The notes beneath the pieces are model-generated. The model was not told the DNA's origin. It made no database searches and saw only the letters and a program-made list of their open reading frames with translations. Below, one piece after another: positions 17,138-24,563 of a stretch of DNA of 64,000 nucleotides. Source of the DNA: Pseudomonas fragi. GTDB taxonomy: Bacteria; Pseudomonadota; Gammaproteobacteria; Pseudomonadales; Pseudomonadaceae. Each line of letters starts with the position of its first letter. Within the stretch, counting starts at the first letter, position 1. The translations under genes were made by a program, and so were the position numbers. The stretch spans positions 62,001-126,000 of the forward strand of contig NZ_NQKQ01000003.1 in the NCBI RefSeq assembly GCF_002269505.1, written 5' to 3'.

Positions 17138-18899
17138 GGGTTGCGTTCTCCAGTGAGGCAGCGGGTTGCAGCCACTGTGGCAAGCGCCCGCTGGCCGTGG
17201 CGCTGCACGCCGCATCCACACACTCGCTGAGGCTGGCGAAGTGAACTGTGCGGCCCACCAGGCCGGGGGCGTAATGGGCGTATTTGCCCGAGTTGGTCAT
17301 CAGGTTTCTGGCCGCCGGAGGAATCACCGGCTCACCGAGCATGCACCAGCAGGTGTCGCTGACGATCACGGCGCCGAAGGCTTCGATCACCCCGACATGC
17401 CCGGCGGTACGGGCCTGTTCCAGCACGACACGGCCACAGGTAATCGCCAGCACCACATCAGGGTGCCGCTTGCGGCCCTGGCACAGGCGCGCCAGATGGG
17501 CGAACTCGCTGAGGGAAAAGTGCGGGTTGCCCAATGACACCACATCGACTTTCGGGTCGCGGGCGCTGTTGAGTTCGTGCCAGCTGAGCAGCAAGTCTTC
17601 AAGGCTGACCTTGAGCACCGGCAGCGGGCCATCGAGCACCTGAGCCGGGTCGAGGGCTTCGGGGGTGACACCGGCGATATGAAACAGGGGCGCGGCGCTG
17701 GTGGTGGCAAAGGCGGCGCCGAATGCCTTGAGGTCGTCCAGGTCCGGATGCTGTTGCTTGAGCCCCATCACCAACGGGATCCGGCTGCCGGCCAAAGCGC
17801 CGATGTGATAGCCCAGCAGGGGGTAAAACGCGTCATCAAGGTTGCCCAGGGTTGGCAGCTCGATTTGCAGGCGGGCCTTGCGCTGGTCCTCCAGATGGCA
17901 GCCAATCAGCGGTGCCCGACCCGTGAGGGCTATGCAGATATCCAGATAGTCGGGGTACTTGAGTGTGCGTGCGCCGAGCACGCTGTTGGCGTAAACCACC
18001 GCGTTGGATTCGGCCCAGACAATTTGCTCGCCCGCCTTGGGCGCACTGTCGAGCAGATAAGGGGCACAGGTGAAGCTCAGTTGTGCACCCATGGCCATAT
18101 AAGCATCGCCCAGGTCACTGGCAGGGACGCCAAGTGCCGGGTCGATACCCAGTTCGCGCCAGCGGCGCTGGTCAACGGAAATTGAATTGAGCGTGGTGGG
18201 CACCCGTACCCTGGCGCCCCATGCCACCAGTTGCTGCGCAAAGCGCAGACTTGCCGGCCCGGTATAGATGCAGCCGTCGATATGGGCCTGGGTAATGTCA
18301 ACCAGCTGCGTGGCACCTTGCAGGTGGGCCATGCGCAACACGATCTGCATCGCAACCTGTGCGGCCTTGCCGTAACTGCCAGCGAGCAGTGCGCGGTCAT
18401 GTTCGCTCAGTTCGACCGAGGCGTGTGTGTCTGCCGCCGGGGTGTCGTGGCGTGGTGGCGCAGTATAGTCAGGCGCTGCATCGTAGAGGCTCAGATGTGT
18501 GCCATCGACCCTGGCGAACGCCTTGCCGTGCAATTGGCCAAAGGCTTCCTTGCCGATGCACAGCACCGGCAGGGAGCGCTGGAACAGGGTCTGGGCGACC
18601 AGCACGCCAAGGGTCAGAATCTCGTCGGCTTCAGCCAGCACCAGCGCAGCGGGGGCATGGCCATTGCTGATCAGTTCCATCAGCACACTGCTGCCGGTGC
18701 AGGAGCCACGCCCGCTGGGAATCGCCAGTACGCGACCCGCCAGGCACTGCCCGCTGAGCGGGTGATGGCGGTCGATCACCTCGCCGCTGAACGGGTCGAC
18801 GCCGCCCCAGAAACTCAGGCCGACATCGGCGTACAGCAACGGGGCGAAGGCAGCGCCATCGACCAGGCTGCGACCTGCAAGAGAACGAGTCCCGGACAT
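17130..18899 (-). CDS. Aconitase X (fused small and large domains), probable cis-3-hydroxy-L-proline dehydratase
   Basis: A 589-residue protein with the small swivel domain (DUF126, about 1-135; PLSGQCLAGRVLAIPSGRGSC) fused in front of the large catalytic domain (DUF521, from about 165; LSEHDRALLAGSYGKAAQVAM). It ends with the cysteine-rich motif SDTCWCMLGEPVIPP, in which the cysteines serve as iron ligands in aconitases. In Pseudomonas, fused (type I) aconitase X has been shown to dehydrate cis-3-hydroxy-L-proline to delta1-pyrroline-2-carboxylate. It sits inside the ABC transporter operon, between the binding protein (10 bp) and the permeases (overlap). The product would be reduced to proline by the Ldh-family enzyme at 11768. 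Confidence 0.82.
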   Translation of the reverse strand: MSGTRSLAGRSLVDGAAFAPLLYADVGLSFWGGVDPFSGEVIDRHHPLSGQCLAGRVLAIPSGRGSCTGSSVLMELISNGHAPAALVLAEADEILTLGVLVAQTLFQRSLPVLCIGKEAFGQLHGKAFARVDGTHLSLYDAAPDYTAPPRHDTPAADTHASVELSEHDRALLAGSYGKAAQVAMQIVLRMAHLQGATQLVDITQAHIDGCIYTGPASLRFAQQLVAWGARVRVPTTLNSISVDQRRWRELGIDPALGVPASDLGDAYMAMGAQLSFTCAPYLLDSAPKAGEQIVWAESNAVVYANSVLGARTLKYPDYLDICIALTGRAPLIGCHLEDQRKARLQIELPTLGNLDDAFYPLLGYHIGALAGSRIPLVMGLKQQHPDLDDLKAFGAAFATTSAAPLFHIAGVTPEALDPAQVLDGPLPVLKVSLEDLLLSWHELNSARDPKVDVVSLGNPHFSLSEFAHLARLCQGRKRHPDVVLAITCGRVVLEQARTAGHVGVIEAFGAVIVSDTCWCMLGEPVIPPAARNLMTNSGKYAHYAPGLVGRTVHFASLSECVDAACSATASGRLPQWLQPAASLENATHV

Positions 18900-18909
18900 G
18901 CTGGATACC

Positions 18910-19728
18910 TCAGTAGTAGACGTGAGGTACGGTCAGATCAGCCGGTGGAATCTCGGTCCCGACCCATTTGGTCCACAGCTCCTTGTAGCGTCCGGTGCGT
19001 ACTTGCTGGTTAACAAACAGGTTGAGGTAGTTGAGCAGGCCGTACTCGTTGCGCTTGGCGCCAAGGGACACGTAATCAACCACGTAAGGCGCGTTACCGG
19101 CGACCTTGAGGTTTTTGTACTTGCCTGGTTTAAGGGTAGCTGCGGCCACGGTATTGGTCACCACGGTGGCTTCGATATGGCCTTGGGCGACGGCCAGCAG
19201 GGTGTCGTTTTGCGACTGATAGGCACGGAACGAGCCGCTGCCCCAGTTTTTCACGTCTTTTTCCAGGGCGATGGCTTCATAGGTGCCGCTGGTGTTGCCC
19301 AGCGCCTTGCCCTTGAGGTCGTCGAAGCTGTTGATGCCGGTGTTGTCGCGGGTCAGTACGACCATCTGGAAGGCGAAGTAAGGGATGCTCAGGCCAACGG
19401 TCTTGGCGCGTTCAAGCGTGTCGGAAGTGGAGGCCACAATGACATCGGCACGCCCGGAGACCAGTGCCGGAATCCGGTCAGGGAAGGGCGTTTCCACGAT
19501 TTCAGCATCGACGCCGAGCACTTTTGCCAGGTCGTTGCAGTAGTCCACATCGAAGCCGACGGGCTTATTGGCCTCGTCGCGGGAGCCCATGGGCGGGAAG
19601 TCCAGGGTGACGGCGCAGCGCAGCTTGCCCGAACCGATAATGTCGTCGAGCTTGTCGGCCTGGGCCGTGGCGATAAAGGAGGTACTGAGAACAGCGCTGA
19701 GGGCTACGGCAAATACGGGGTTTTTCAT
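18910..19728 (-). CDS. Polar amino acid ABC transporter, periplasmic binding protein
   Basis: A 272-residue SBP_bac_3 family binding protein. The signal peptide is residues 1 to about 24 (MKNPVFAVALSAVLSTSFIATAQA). The mature start is KLDDIIGSGKLRCAVTLDFPPMG, and the domain hinge includes GFDVDYCNDLAKVLG and NTSGTYEA. The start at 19728 has GAGG 5 nt upstream; the longer frame to 19800 covers the operator. It is the first gene of a six-gene operon (binding protein, aconitase X, two permeases, ATPase, epimerase). The ligand is inferred to be a hydroxyproline isomer from the operon content. Confidence 0.88.
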   Translation of the reverse strand: MKNPVFAVALSAVLSTSFIATAQADKLDDIIGSGKLRCAVTLDFPPMGSRDEANKPVGFDVDYCNDLAKVLGVDAEIVETPFPDRIPALVSGRADVIVASTSDTLERAKTVGLSIPYFAFQMVVLTRDNTGINSFDDLKGKALGNTSGTYEAIALEKDVKNWGSGSFRAYQSQNDTLLAVAQGHIEATVVTNTVAAATLKPGKYKNLKVAGNAPYVVDYVSLGAKRNEYGLLNYLNLFVNQQVRTGRYKELWTKWVGTEIPPADLTVPHVYY

Positions 19729-19773
19729 GGAAGCCTCGGAGTCGTTGAAGTGCTGTTGAATAACGTTCTTTGG

Positions 19774-19789
19774 ATTTCGTATACGATAT
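19774..19789. promoter_or_regulatory. Probable GntR operator, site 2
   Basis: ATTTCGTATACGATAT, 45 nt upstream of the binding-protein start. Its core TCGTATACGA is a perfect palindrome. Fifteen of 16 bases agree with the site before gntR read in reverse complement. Confidence 0.75.
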
Positions 19790-20039
19790 TTGTTTAGCAA
19801 GTCGTATGCCGATTTTTCCTACACGGTCGCAATAAGTGAGCGAGTGAGGTGTTTACGGGCTTGCGTGATGGCACTCTGGGTTCAGAGGGGGTGTGGGGTA
19901 GCAGGGGGGTGTTACAGAAGGGAGCATTGCTGTGGGAAATGCCCCACAAAGGAACACTTGCTGGCTTTTTGGCGGTATTTGCAATGCTATGCCTTGCGGG
20001 CAGTATGGGCGGGGTACTTTTCCTGGGAGAGTGAACGCC

Positions 20040-20465
20040 ATGCCTATCGATGATGTAAACGGGGTGTACTACATCAATACAGACCTGATGCTGACGGCCC
20101 CCGTTGACCTGGCACCCTTGGCACAAGCGATGGCGCCCGAGGATCTACCCGATGTCTCAATCAGTTGCCTGCATGACAGTCAGGCTGACGGCGATCTCTA
20201 TCATTCGGTTTTTGAAGCCTTTGGCCCGCAAGGGAGTTACTCCACGCCTGATGAAAGCATCAAGGCCTTGCTTGATGTCGTTGAGCAATTGCCACAAGCA
20301 CTCCAGCCGCTGTGGCGAGCCTGTACAAAAAAGACCCTGGATATTGGTTACAACAGCGGTGTGACACCCGGTTACGTCAGCCACCCGATTCCGATCGATA
20401 CCCTGCTGCGTATGCAGTCATTGGGAGTCGACCTGTGCATTACGGTGTATTCGCTGGAGGAGTGA
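20040..20465 (+). CDS. Small DUF4279-like protein
   Basis: A 141-residue cytoplasmic protein without signal peptide or membrane segment. The start MPIDDVNGVYYINTD has GGGAGAG upstream; the frame goes back to 19932, but that part has no homologous character. The ending LDIGYNSGVTPGYVSHPIP...LGVDLCITVYSLEE resembles DUF4279 proteins, which end in a GISL-D-S-Y-like strand. The function of that family is not known to me. It stands alone between the transport operon and a REP pair and is transcribed opposite to its neighbours. Confidence 0.6.
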   Translation: MPIDDVNGVYYINTDLMLTAPVDLAPLAQAMAPEDLPDVSISCLHDSQADGDLYHSVFEAFGPQGSYSTPDESIKALLDVVEQLPQALQPLWRACTKKTLDIGYNSGVTPGYVSHPIPIDTLLRMQSLGVDLCITVYSLEE

Positions 20466-20499
20466 GGCAAAAATCGCGAAGCGGATGACGTGAAACGGT

Positions 20500-20662
20500 G
20501 TAGTTGCTGAGGAGCGCAGCGAGGCTGCGATCGATCGCGAAGCGGTCGTAAACCCTGAGCCCCGGATGTACCTGGCGCAACACATTCACCGATTTCACGA
20601 CTGCTGTGTCGCAGTGGTGCACCAAACCGATCGCAGCCTCGCTGCGCTCCTCAGCGACTACA
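20500..20662. repeat. Long inverted REP-like pair
   Basis: Left arm 20500-20533 (starts GTAGTTGCTGAGGAGCGCAG) and right arm 20628-20662 (ends CTCCTCAGCGACTAC) are inverted over about 34 bp with one or two mismatches. The roughly 95-bp spacer is itself without a gene. It lies between the convergent DUF4279-like gene and gntR. Confidence 0.75.
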
Positions 20663-20684
20663 AGCTAATGCGTTCTGTACAGGC

Positions 20685-21365
20685 TCAATGGCTTTGTGGC
20701 AAATGCTCGAACAGGGTCTTGCAGACACCGGCAATATGCTCATCCAGCAATTTGACGGCCAGTTCCACGTCGCCGGCGCGGCAGGCGTCAAGGATTTCCC
20801 GGTGTTCGTGGTCGGCGCGGTGTTTGCCTGCCGACAGGCTCATTTGCATGCGCAGGTAGCGTTCCAGCTTGTCATTGACCGAGCGGATCAGGCTGATCAT
20901 GAATGGCCGCTGCGCAGGCTCATACAGGCAGGCGTGCAGTTCCCAGTTGAGCTCGGCCCAACGGCCCACATCATCTTCGCCGACAAACTCCTGGCAAATG
21001 CGCTCGGCCCGGGCAAAGGTGTCTGCGGTCATGTTGGGAATGGCCAGGCGCAGCAGCTTGTCTTCAAGGAGCATGCGCACTTCGAACATCTGCGCCAGTT
21101 CTGCCTCGGAAATGCGCGTGACCATCGCGCCGCGGTTGCGCTGGAACATCACCAGCCCTTCAGCTTCAAGCCGCTTGAGGGCTTCGCGCACGGGGATCTT
21201 GCTGACATTGAACTGGCGGGCGATATCATCCTGGCGAATCGGTTCGTCTTCAGCGAAATGCCCGGCGACAATGGCATCGCGCAAATGCAGGGTGATGATT
21301 TCCGACGTGGAAGGTGAATTGCCCAGGTCGGGAGCATTGAGTTTTGGGTGGGCCACGGTGGTCAT
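20685..21365 (-). CDS. GntR-family regulator (FadR/FCD type)
   Basis: A 226-residue transcription regulator. The N-terminal winged helix (about 20-85) has IRQDDIARQFNVSKIPVREALKRLEAEGLV. The helical FCD effector domain follows, with the metal/ligand residues of that fold spread through ELNWELHACLYEPAQRP and DHEHREILDACRAGD. It probably controls the hydroxyproline genes: three near-identical 16-nt sites (13887, 19774, 21384) lie before the deaminase gene, the transport operon and this gene itself, which implies autoregulation. The start at 21365 is preferred since the frame back to 21422 runs through the operator. No strong ribosome-binding site is seen. Confidence 0.85.
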   Translation of the reverse strand: MTTVAHPKLNAPDLGNSPSTSEIITLHLRDAIVAGHFAEDEPIRQDDIARQFNVSKIPVREALKRLEAEGLVMFQRNRGAMVTRISEAELAQMFEVRMLLEDKLLRLAIPNMTADTFARAERICQEFVGEDDVGRWAELNWELHACLYEPAQRPFMISLIRSVNDKLERYLRMQMSLSAGKHRADHEHREILDACRAGDVELAVKLLDEHIAGVCKTLFEHLPQSH

Positions 21366-21383
21366 CGTTCGCTGGTGAAAGAT

Positions 21384-21399
21384 ATATGGTATACGAAAT
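21384..21399. promoter_or_regulatory. Probable GntR operator, site 3 (autoregulation)
   Basis: On the minus strand this reads ATTTCGTATACCATAT, 18 nt upstream of the gntR start. It differs from site 2 at a single base. Confidence 0.72.
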
Positions 21400-21451
21400 T
21401 TAGACGGCAAGCCTTGTGCCAATAGTGCTGGGGTTTGTTATCCGGCTCGCA

Positions 21452-22153
21452 TCAGCCTACGAATGCCAGCACACTGACAGGTGAGCCTGAGCCCGCCTGC
21501 AAGCGCAGCACACCGATTACCAGGGTAATTCCGGTTGGCGGCAGCCGGTCGAGGTTGGCGAGGCATTCGAGGATAATACCTTCGCGCCCGAGCACCCGCT
21601 TATTGCAGGCGAAGGATGTTTCCTGGCCCGGATCAACGCCGTGGGTATCGATGCCAACCCCCGCGATAGCGCGCTGTTCAAGTAAAAAATCGCTCGCCGC
21701 GGCACCGACCCCCGGGAAGTGCAGGCCCCGGTCATCGGCATTGATATAGCGTGCAGGCTCTGACCAGCGTGATTGCCAGCCCGTATGGAAAAGCACCACA
21801 GAGCCGCTCTGCACGGGGCCGTGCACAACCTCCCAACGCTCGATATCCTCAAGGCTGATAACGTAGTCGGGGTTGTCCTGGACCCTGGTTTGAACATCAA
21901 TGACCACTGCAGGCCGCACAAGCGCTTCAGGCGCGTAGCCGTCTATTCCGATTGCGCTCGCAAAAAAGCTGTTGGGAGCATTCATATGGGTGGCGCTGTG
22001 TTCACCCAGGCTGAAGCTGCGCAGGTAATAGCCGTCTGCTGGAAGTGAGGCTTGAGGGGTAAACCTCACAGGAGGGTCATTGGGCCAAACCGGGATGTCG
22101 GGGGTAATCAGATGGCTGAGGTCGACAATTCGATCAAACTGGATGTTTCGCAT
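21452..22153 (-). CDS. Cyclase-family (kynurenine formamidase-like) hydrolase
   Basis: A 233-residue member of the cyclase/kynurenine formamidase family, which are metal-dependent hydrolases. The N-terminal DLSHLITPDIPVWPNDPP is typical. The metal motif HxGTHxDxPxH appears as HSATHMNAPNSF: both early histidines remain, but the Asp is Asn and the last His is Phe. Either this subgroup binds its metal differently or it is not a standard hydrolase. The start at 22153 has AGGA at 8 nt. It lies 127 bp downstream of the sensor kinase gene in the same direction. The substrate is unknown. Confidence 0.75.
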   Translation of the reverse strand: MRNIQFDRIVDLSHLITPDIPVWPNDPPVRFTPQASLPADGYYLRSFSLGEHSATHMNAPNSFFASAIGIDGYAPEALVRPAVVIDVQTRVQDNPDYVISLEDIERWEVVHGPVQSGSVVLFHTGWQSRWSEPARYINADDRGLHFPGVGAAASDFLLEQRAIAGVGIDTHGVDPGQETSFACNKRVLGREGIILECLANLDRLPPTGITLVIGVLRLQAGSGSPVSVLAFVG

Positions 22154-22280
22154 GCTTGATTTCCTGTTCAGGATGTTCCCGGCATGGTGCCAAAAAAATA
22201 GATGATCAGGCACCGCGCAATTGAGACCTGATATGAGCACTCGGCGGCGCTGTTCAATATTGCCCGGTGCCGTATGCACC

Positions 22281-23669
22281 TCAATCAACTGCCGTGTTCA
22301 GTTTGAGCACGGCATCCAGTCCGCCTTCGGGCCGGTTGTGCAGTTGCAGTGTACCGCCATGGGCGGCCGCGACGGTGTGGGCGATGCTTAGCCCCAGACC
22401 GTAGCCCCCCGTGCTGCTGTTACGCGATGACTCCAGCCGGTAGAACGGTTCCAGCACCTGGGTCAGTTGCCCGGGTGCAATTCCCGGGCCGCTGTCCCTG
22501 ACCGTGATGACCAGCACGCCGGGCTGTTCGTCGACAATCACCTGTACGTCCCGGGCATAGCGCAGGGCATTTTCCAGCAGGTTCTGCACGCAGCGTTTCA
22601 GGCTGCGGGCATAGCCCGAGAAGGGCCGGGTAGCGTGACCGCTGAGGCTGACAGGTGCGCCGATATCTTCCAGATCGGCTTGCAGGCTTTGCAGCAGGGC
22701 GTTGATATCGATGTTCTGGCGCGGCTCGTTGATTTCGCCGCTGCTGACAAAGTCCAGGGTGGTAGCAACCAGTCCCTCCATATCGCTCAAGTCCTTGCGA
22801 AAGCGCTCTTTGAGTGCTTCGTTGTCGAGCATTTCGGCACGCAGCCGCAGGCGCGTGATAGGCGAGCGCAGGTCATGGGACACGGCCGCCAGAAAGCGCG
22901 TGCGCTCAGCCAGACTGGCCAGCAGGCGCTGCTGCATCAGGTTGAATGCCTGGGCCGCACGCTGCACTTCCAGCGGCCCTTTAATCGACAGTGGTTGGCG
23001 GCGGATATCCTGGCCCAGTGCCTGCGCGGCTTGCGCCAGTTGATTGAGCGGACGAACGGCCAGGCGTACCGCGAGCAATACGATGATTGCCACCACGATG
23101 ATGCGCACCAGATAGATGCGCAAAAAGTAATCGAGCAGCACATCGGCCGGCGCCATGCTGGTCCAGCCCTGATCCTCGGTGGCTTGCACGTGCAGCCAAC
23201 GGCCGTCGGCCAGGCGCAGCTCAAGGGTAAATTGCCCGGCGGCCGGGCTGGAACCGAACAGGGTATCCACCCCGGCCTTGTGCCCCTGGCTGTCGAGCAG
23301 GGTGAGGTTGAGCAGGTTCAGGGCCGTGCGCGACGCGGTTTTTTCATCGACCAGGCTGCGCAGCAGCGATTCAGTGGCCTGGTCCTGGAGGGGCAGTGTG
23401 CCGCGCTGCATATCGGCGGCGTTGCGCAGTTCGAGGTTGAAGGCCGGGGTGCTGAGGTTGTGCAAAAAAAGCTCGATGTGCTGCGGATCAGTGCGGGCAA
23501 CCCGCACGATATCGGCCAGGCGGCTGGCAATCAGGCGCGTGGGGATTTCCAGGACCTGACTGTGGCGTACGTCATACCAGATGCTGCTGGTCAGCACCTG
23601 GGCGGCGAGCATGCCCGTGATCAGGATCACCACCAGCCGCCCGTAGAGGGTACGCGGCAACAGCGTCAT
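22281..23669 (-). CDS. Two-component sensor histidine kinase
   Basis: A 462-residue membrane kinase. It has a first transmembrane segment at about 10-30 (LVVILITGMLAAQVLTSS), a periplasmic domain of about 130 residues, a second segment near 175-195 (IIVVAIIVLLAVRLAV), a HAMP region, an H-box FLAAVSHDLRSPITRLRLR, an N-box NLLENALRYA, and G-boxes DSGPGI and GYGLGLSIA. The ATG overlaps the regulator stop (ATGA), so the pair is co-translated. The location next to a siderophore receptor operon recalls PirRS/PfeRS-type systems that sense ferric siderophores. That link is inferred from position only. Confidence 0.88.
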   Translation of the reverse strand: MTLLPRTLYGRLVVILITGMLAAQVLTSSIWYDVRHSQVLEIPTRLIASRLADIVRVARTDPQHIELFLHNLSTPAFNLELRNAADMQRGTLPLQDQATESLLRSLVDEKTASRTALNLLNLTLLDSQGHKAGVDTLFGSSPAAGQFTLELRLADGRWLHVQATEDQGWTSMAPADVLLDYFLRIYLVRIIVVAIIVLLAVRLAVRPLNQLAQAAQALGQDIRRQPLSIKGPLEVQRAAQAFNLMQQRLLASLAERTRFLAAVSHDLRSPITRLRLRAEMLDNEALKERFRKDLSDMEGLVATTLDFVSSGEINEPRQNIDINALLQSLQADLEDIGAPVSLSGHATRPFSGYARSLKRCVQNLLENALRYARDVQVIVDEQPGVLVITVRDSGPGIAPGQLTQVLEPFYRLESSRNSSTGGYGLGLSIAHTVAAAHGGTLQLHNRPEGGLDAVLKLNTAVD

Positions 23670-24376
23670 GATTCGCTCGTCACGCAGGCGCAAGTGAGCA
23701 TGTAGCCTTCATTGCGTACGGTCTTGATCAGGCCGGGGGCCAGTTGCTGACGCAAACGGCTGACGCACACATCAATGGAGCGGTCGAAGGGCGTGCTGTC
23801 CTTGTCGAACACATGGTTGAGCAAAAAGTCCCGGCTCAACGGCCGGTTCGGGTGCTGCAACAGCAGGCGCAGCACGCGGTAGTCGGAGTTGCCCAAGGTG
23901 ATTACCAGGCCTTCGGCGGACAGCACCTGGCGGGCGCGGGTGTCGAGGCGCCACTGATCGAAGCGGACAAAGGGCGCCTCATCGACACGGGCGCGCTCAG
24001 GGAAACTCTGCGCCCGACGCAACACCACCTTGATGCGCACCAGCAATTCACGCGGATCAAAGGGCTTGGGCAGGTAGTCATCGGCGCCGATCTCCAGGCC
24101 GACGATGCGGTCGATCAGGCTGGCGCGTGCGGTGAGCATGATCACCGGGATATTGGAGCTGGCGCGCAGGGTTCGGCACAGGCTCAGGCCGTCTTCGCCG
24201 GGGAGCATCAGGTCGAGCACGATCAGGTCGATCACGTTCAGTTCCAGGCGCCGGCGCATTTCCTTGCCGTCGCAGGCGGTGGAAGTCTGGTAGCCGGCGT
24301 CGCGCAGGTAGTCGGCCAGCAACTGGCGGATTTCAGGGTCGTCATCGACGATGAGTACATGGTCTTGCTTGGACAT
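23666..24376 (-). CDS. Two-component response regulator, OmpR/PhoB family
   Basis: A 236-residue regulator. The receiver domain (1 to about 120) has the acidic pair VDDDPE, phospho-acceptor Asp in VLDLMLPGEDG, Thr in MLTARA and Lys in PKPFDPREL. The winged-helix DNA-binding domain (about 140-230) contains FDRSIDVCVSRLRQQL and TVRNEGYML. The start at 24376 (MSKQDHVLIVDDD) fits the family; the frame to 24481 is upstream sequence. It is divergent from the siderophore receptor at 24564 and probably regulates it. Confidence 0.88.
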   Translation of the reverse strand: MSKQDHVLIVDDDPEIRQLLADYLRDAGYQTSTACDGKEMRRRLELNVIDLIVLDLMLPGEDGLSLCRTLRASSNIPVIMLTARASLIDRIVGLEIGADDYLPKPFDPRELLVRIKVVLRRAQSFPERARVDEAPFVRFDQWRLDTRARQVLSAEGLVITLGNSDYRVLRLLLQHPNRPLSRDFLLNHVFDKDSTPFDRSIDVCVSRLRQQLAPGLIKTVRNEGYMLTCACVTSES

Positions 24377-24529
24377 GGGCTTCGGGTACGCCTTGGGGCT
24401 CGCAGCAATAGCGGATTTAACGGGGTGGAGCCAAACGAAATGTAATGAAATGTTGTAGGCGCCGGATTCGTGCAGCAGCAATACAAAGTCGGACCATCCG
24501 CGGCAATGACGCTCTTTAGAATGGCGAAT

Positions 24530-24549
24530 CTAAATGCGAGTCATTGTAA
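24530..24549. promoter_or_regulatory. Fur-box-like sequence before the receptor-piuC operon
   Basis: TGCGAGTCATTGTAA (24535-24549) agrees with the 7-1-7 Fur consensus TGATAATNATTATCA at 10 of 14 informative positions. It lies 15 nt upstream of the receptor ATG at 24564, where Fur would block transcription. Confidence 0.45.
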
Positions 24550-24563
24550 TTAAGGAAGGCCCG

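Noticed and set aside
22467..23705. 412-codon plus-strand frame
   Set aside because: Opposite the histidine kinase gene, whose H, N and G boxes are intact.
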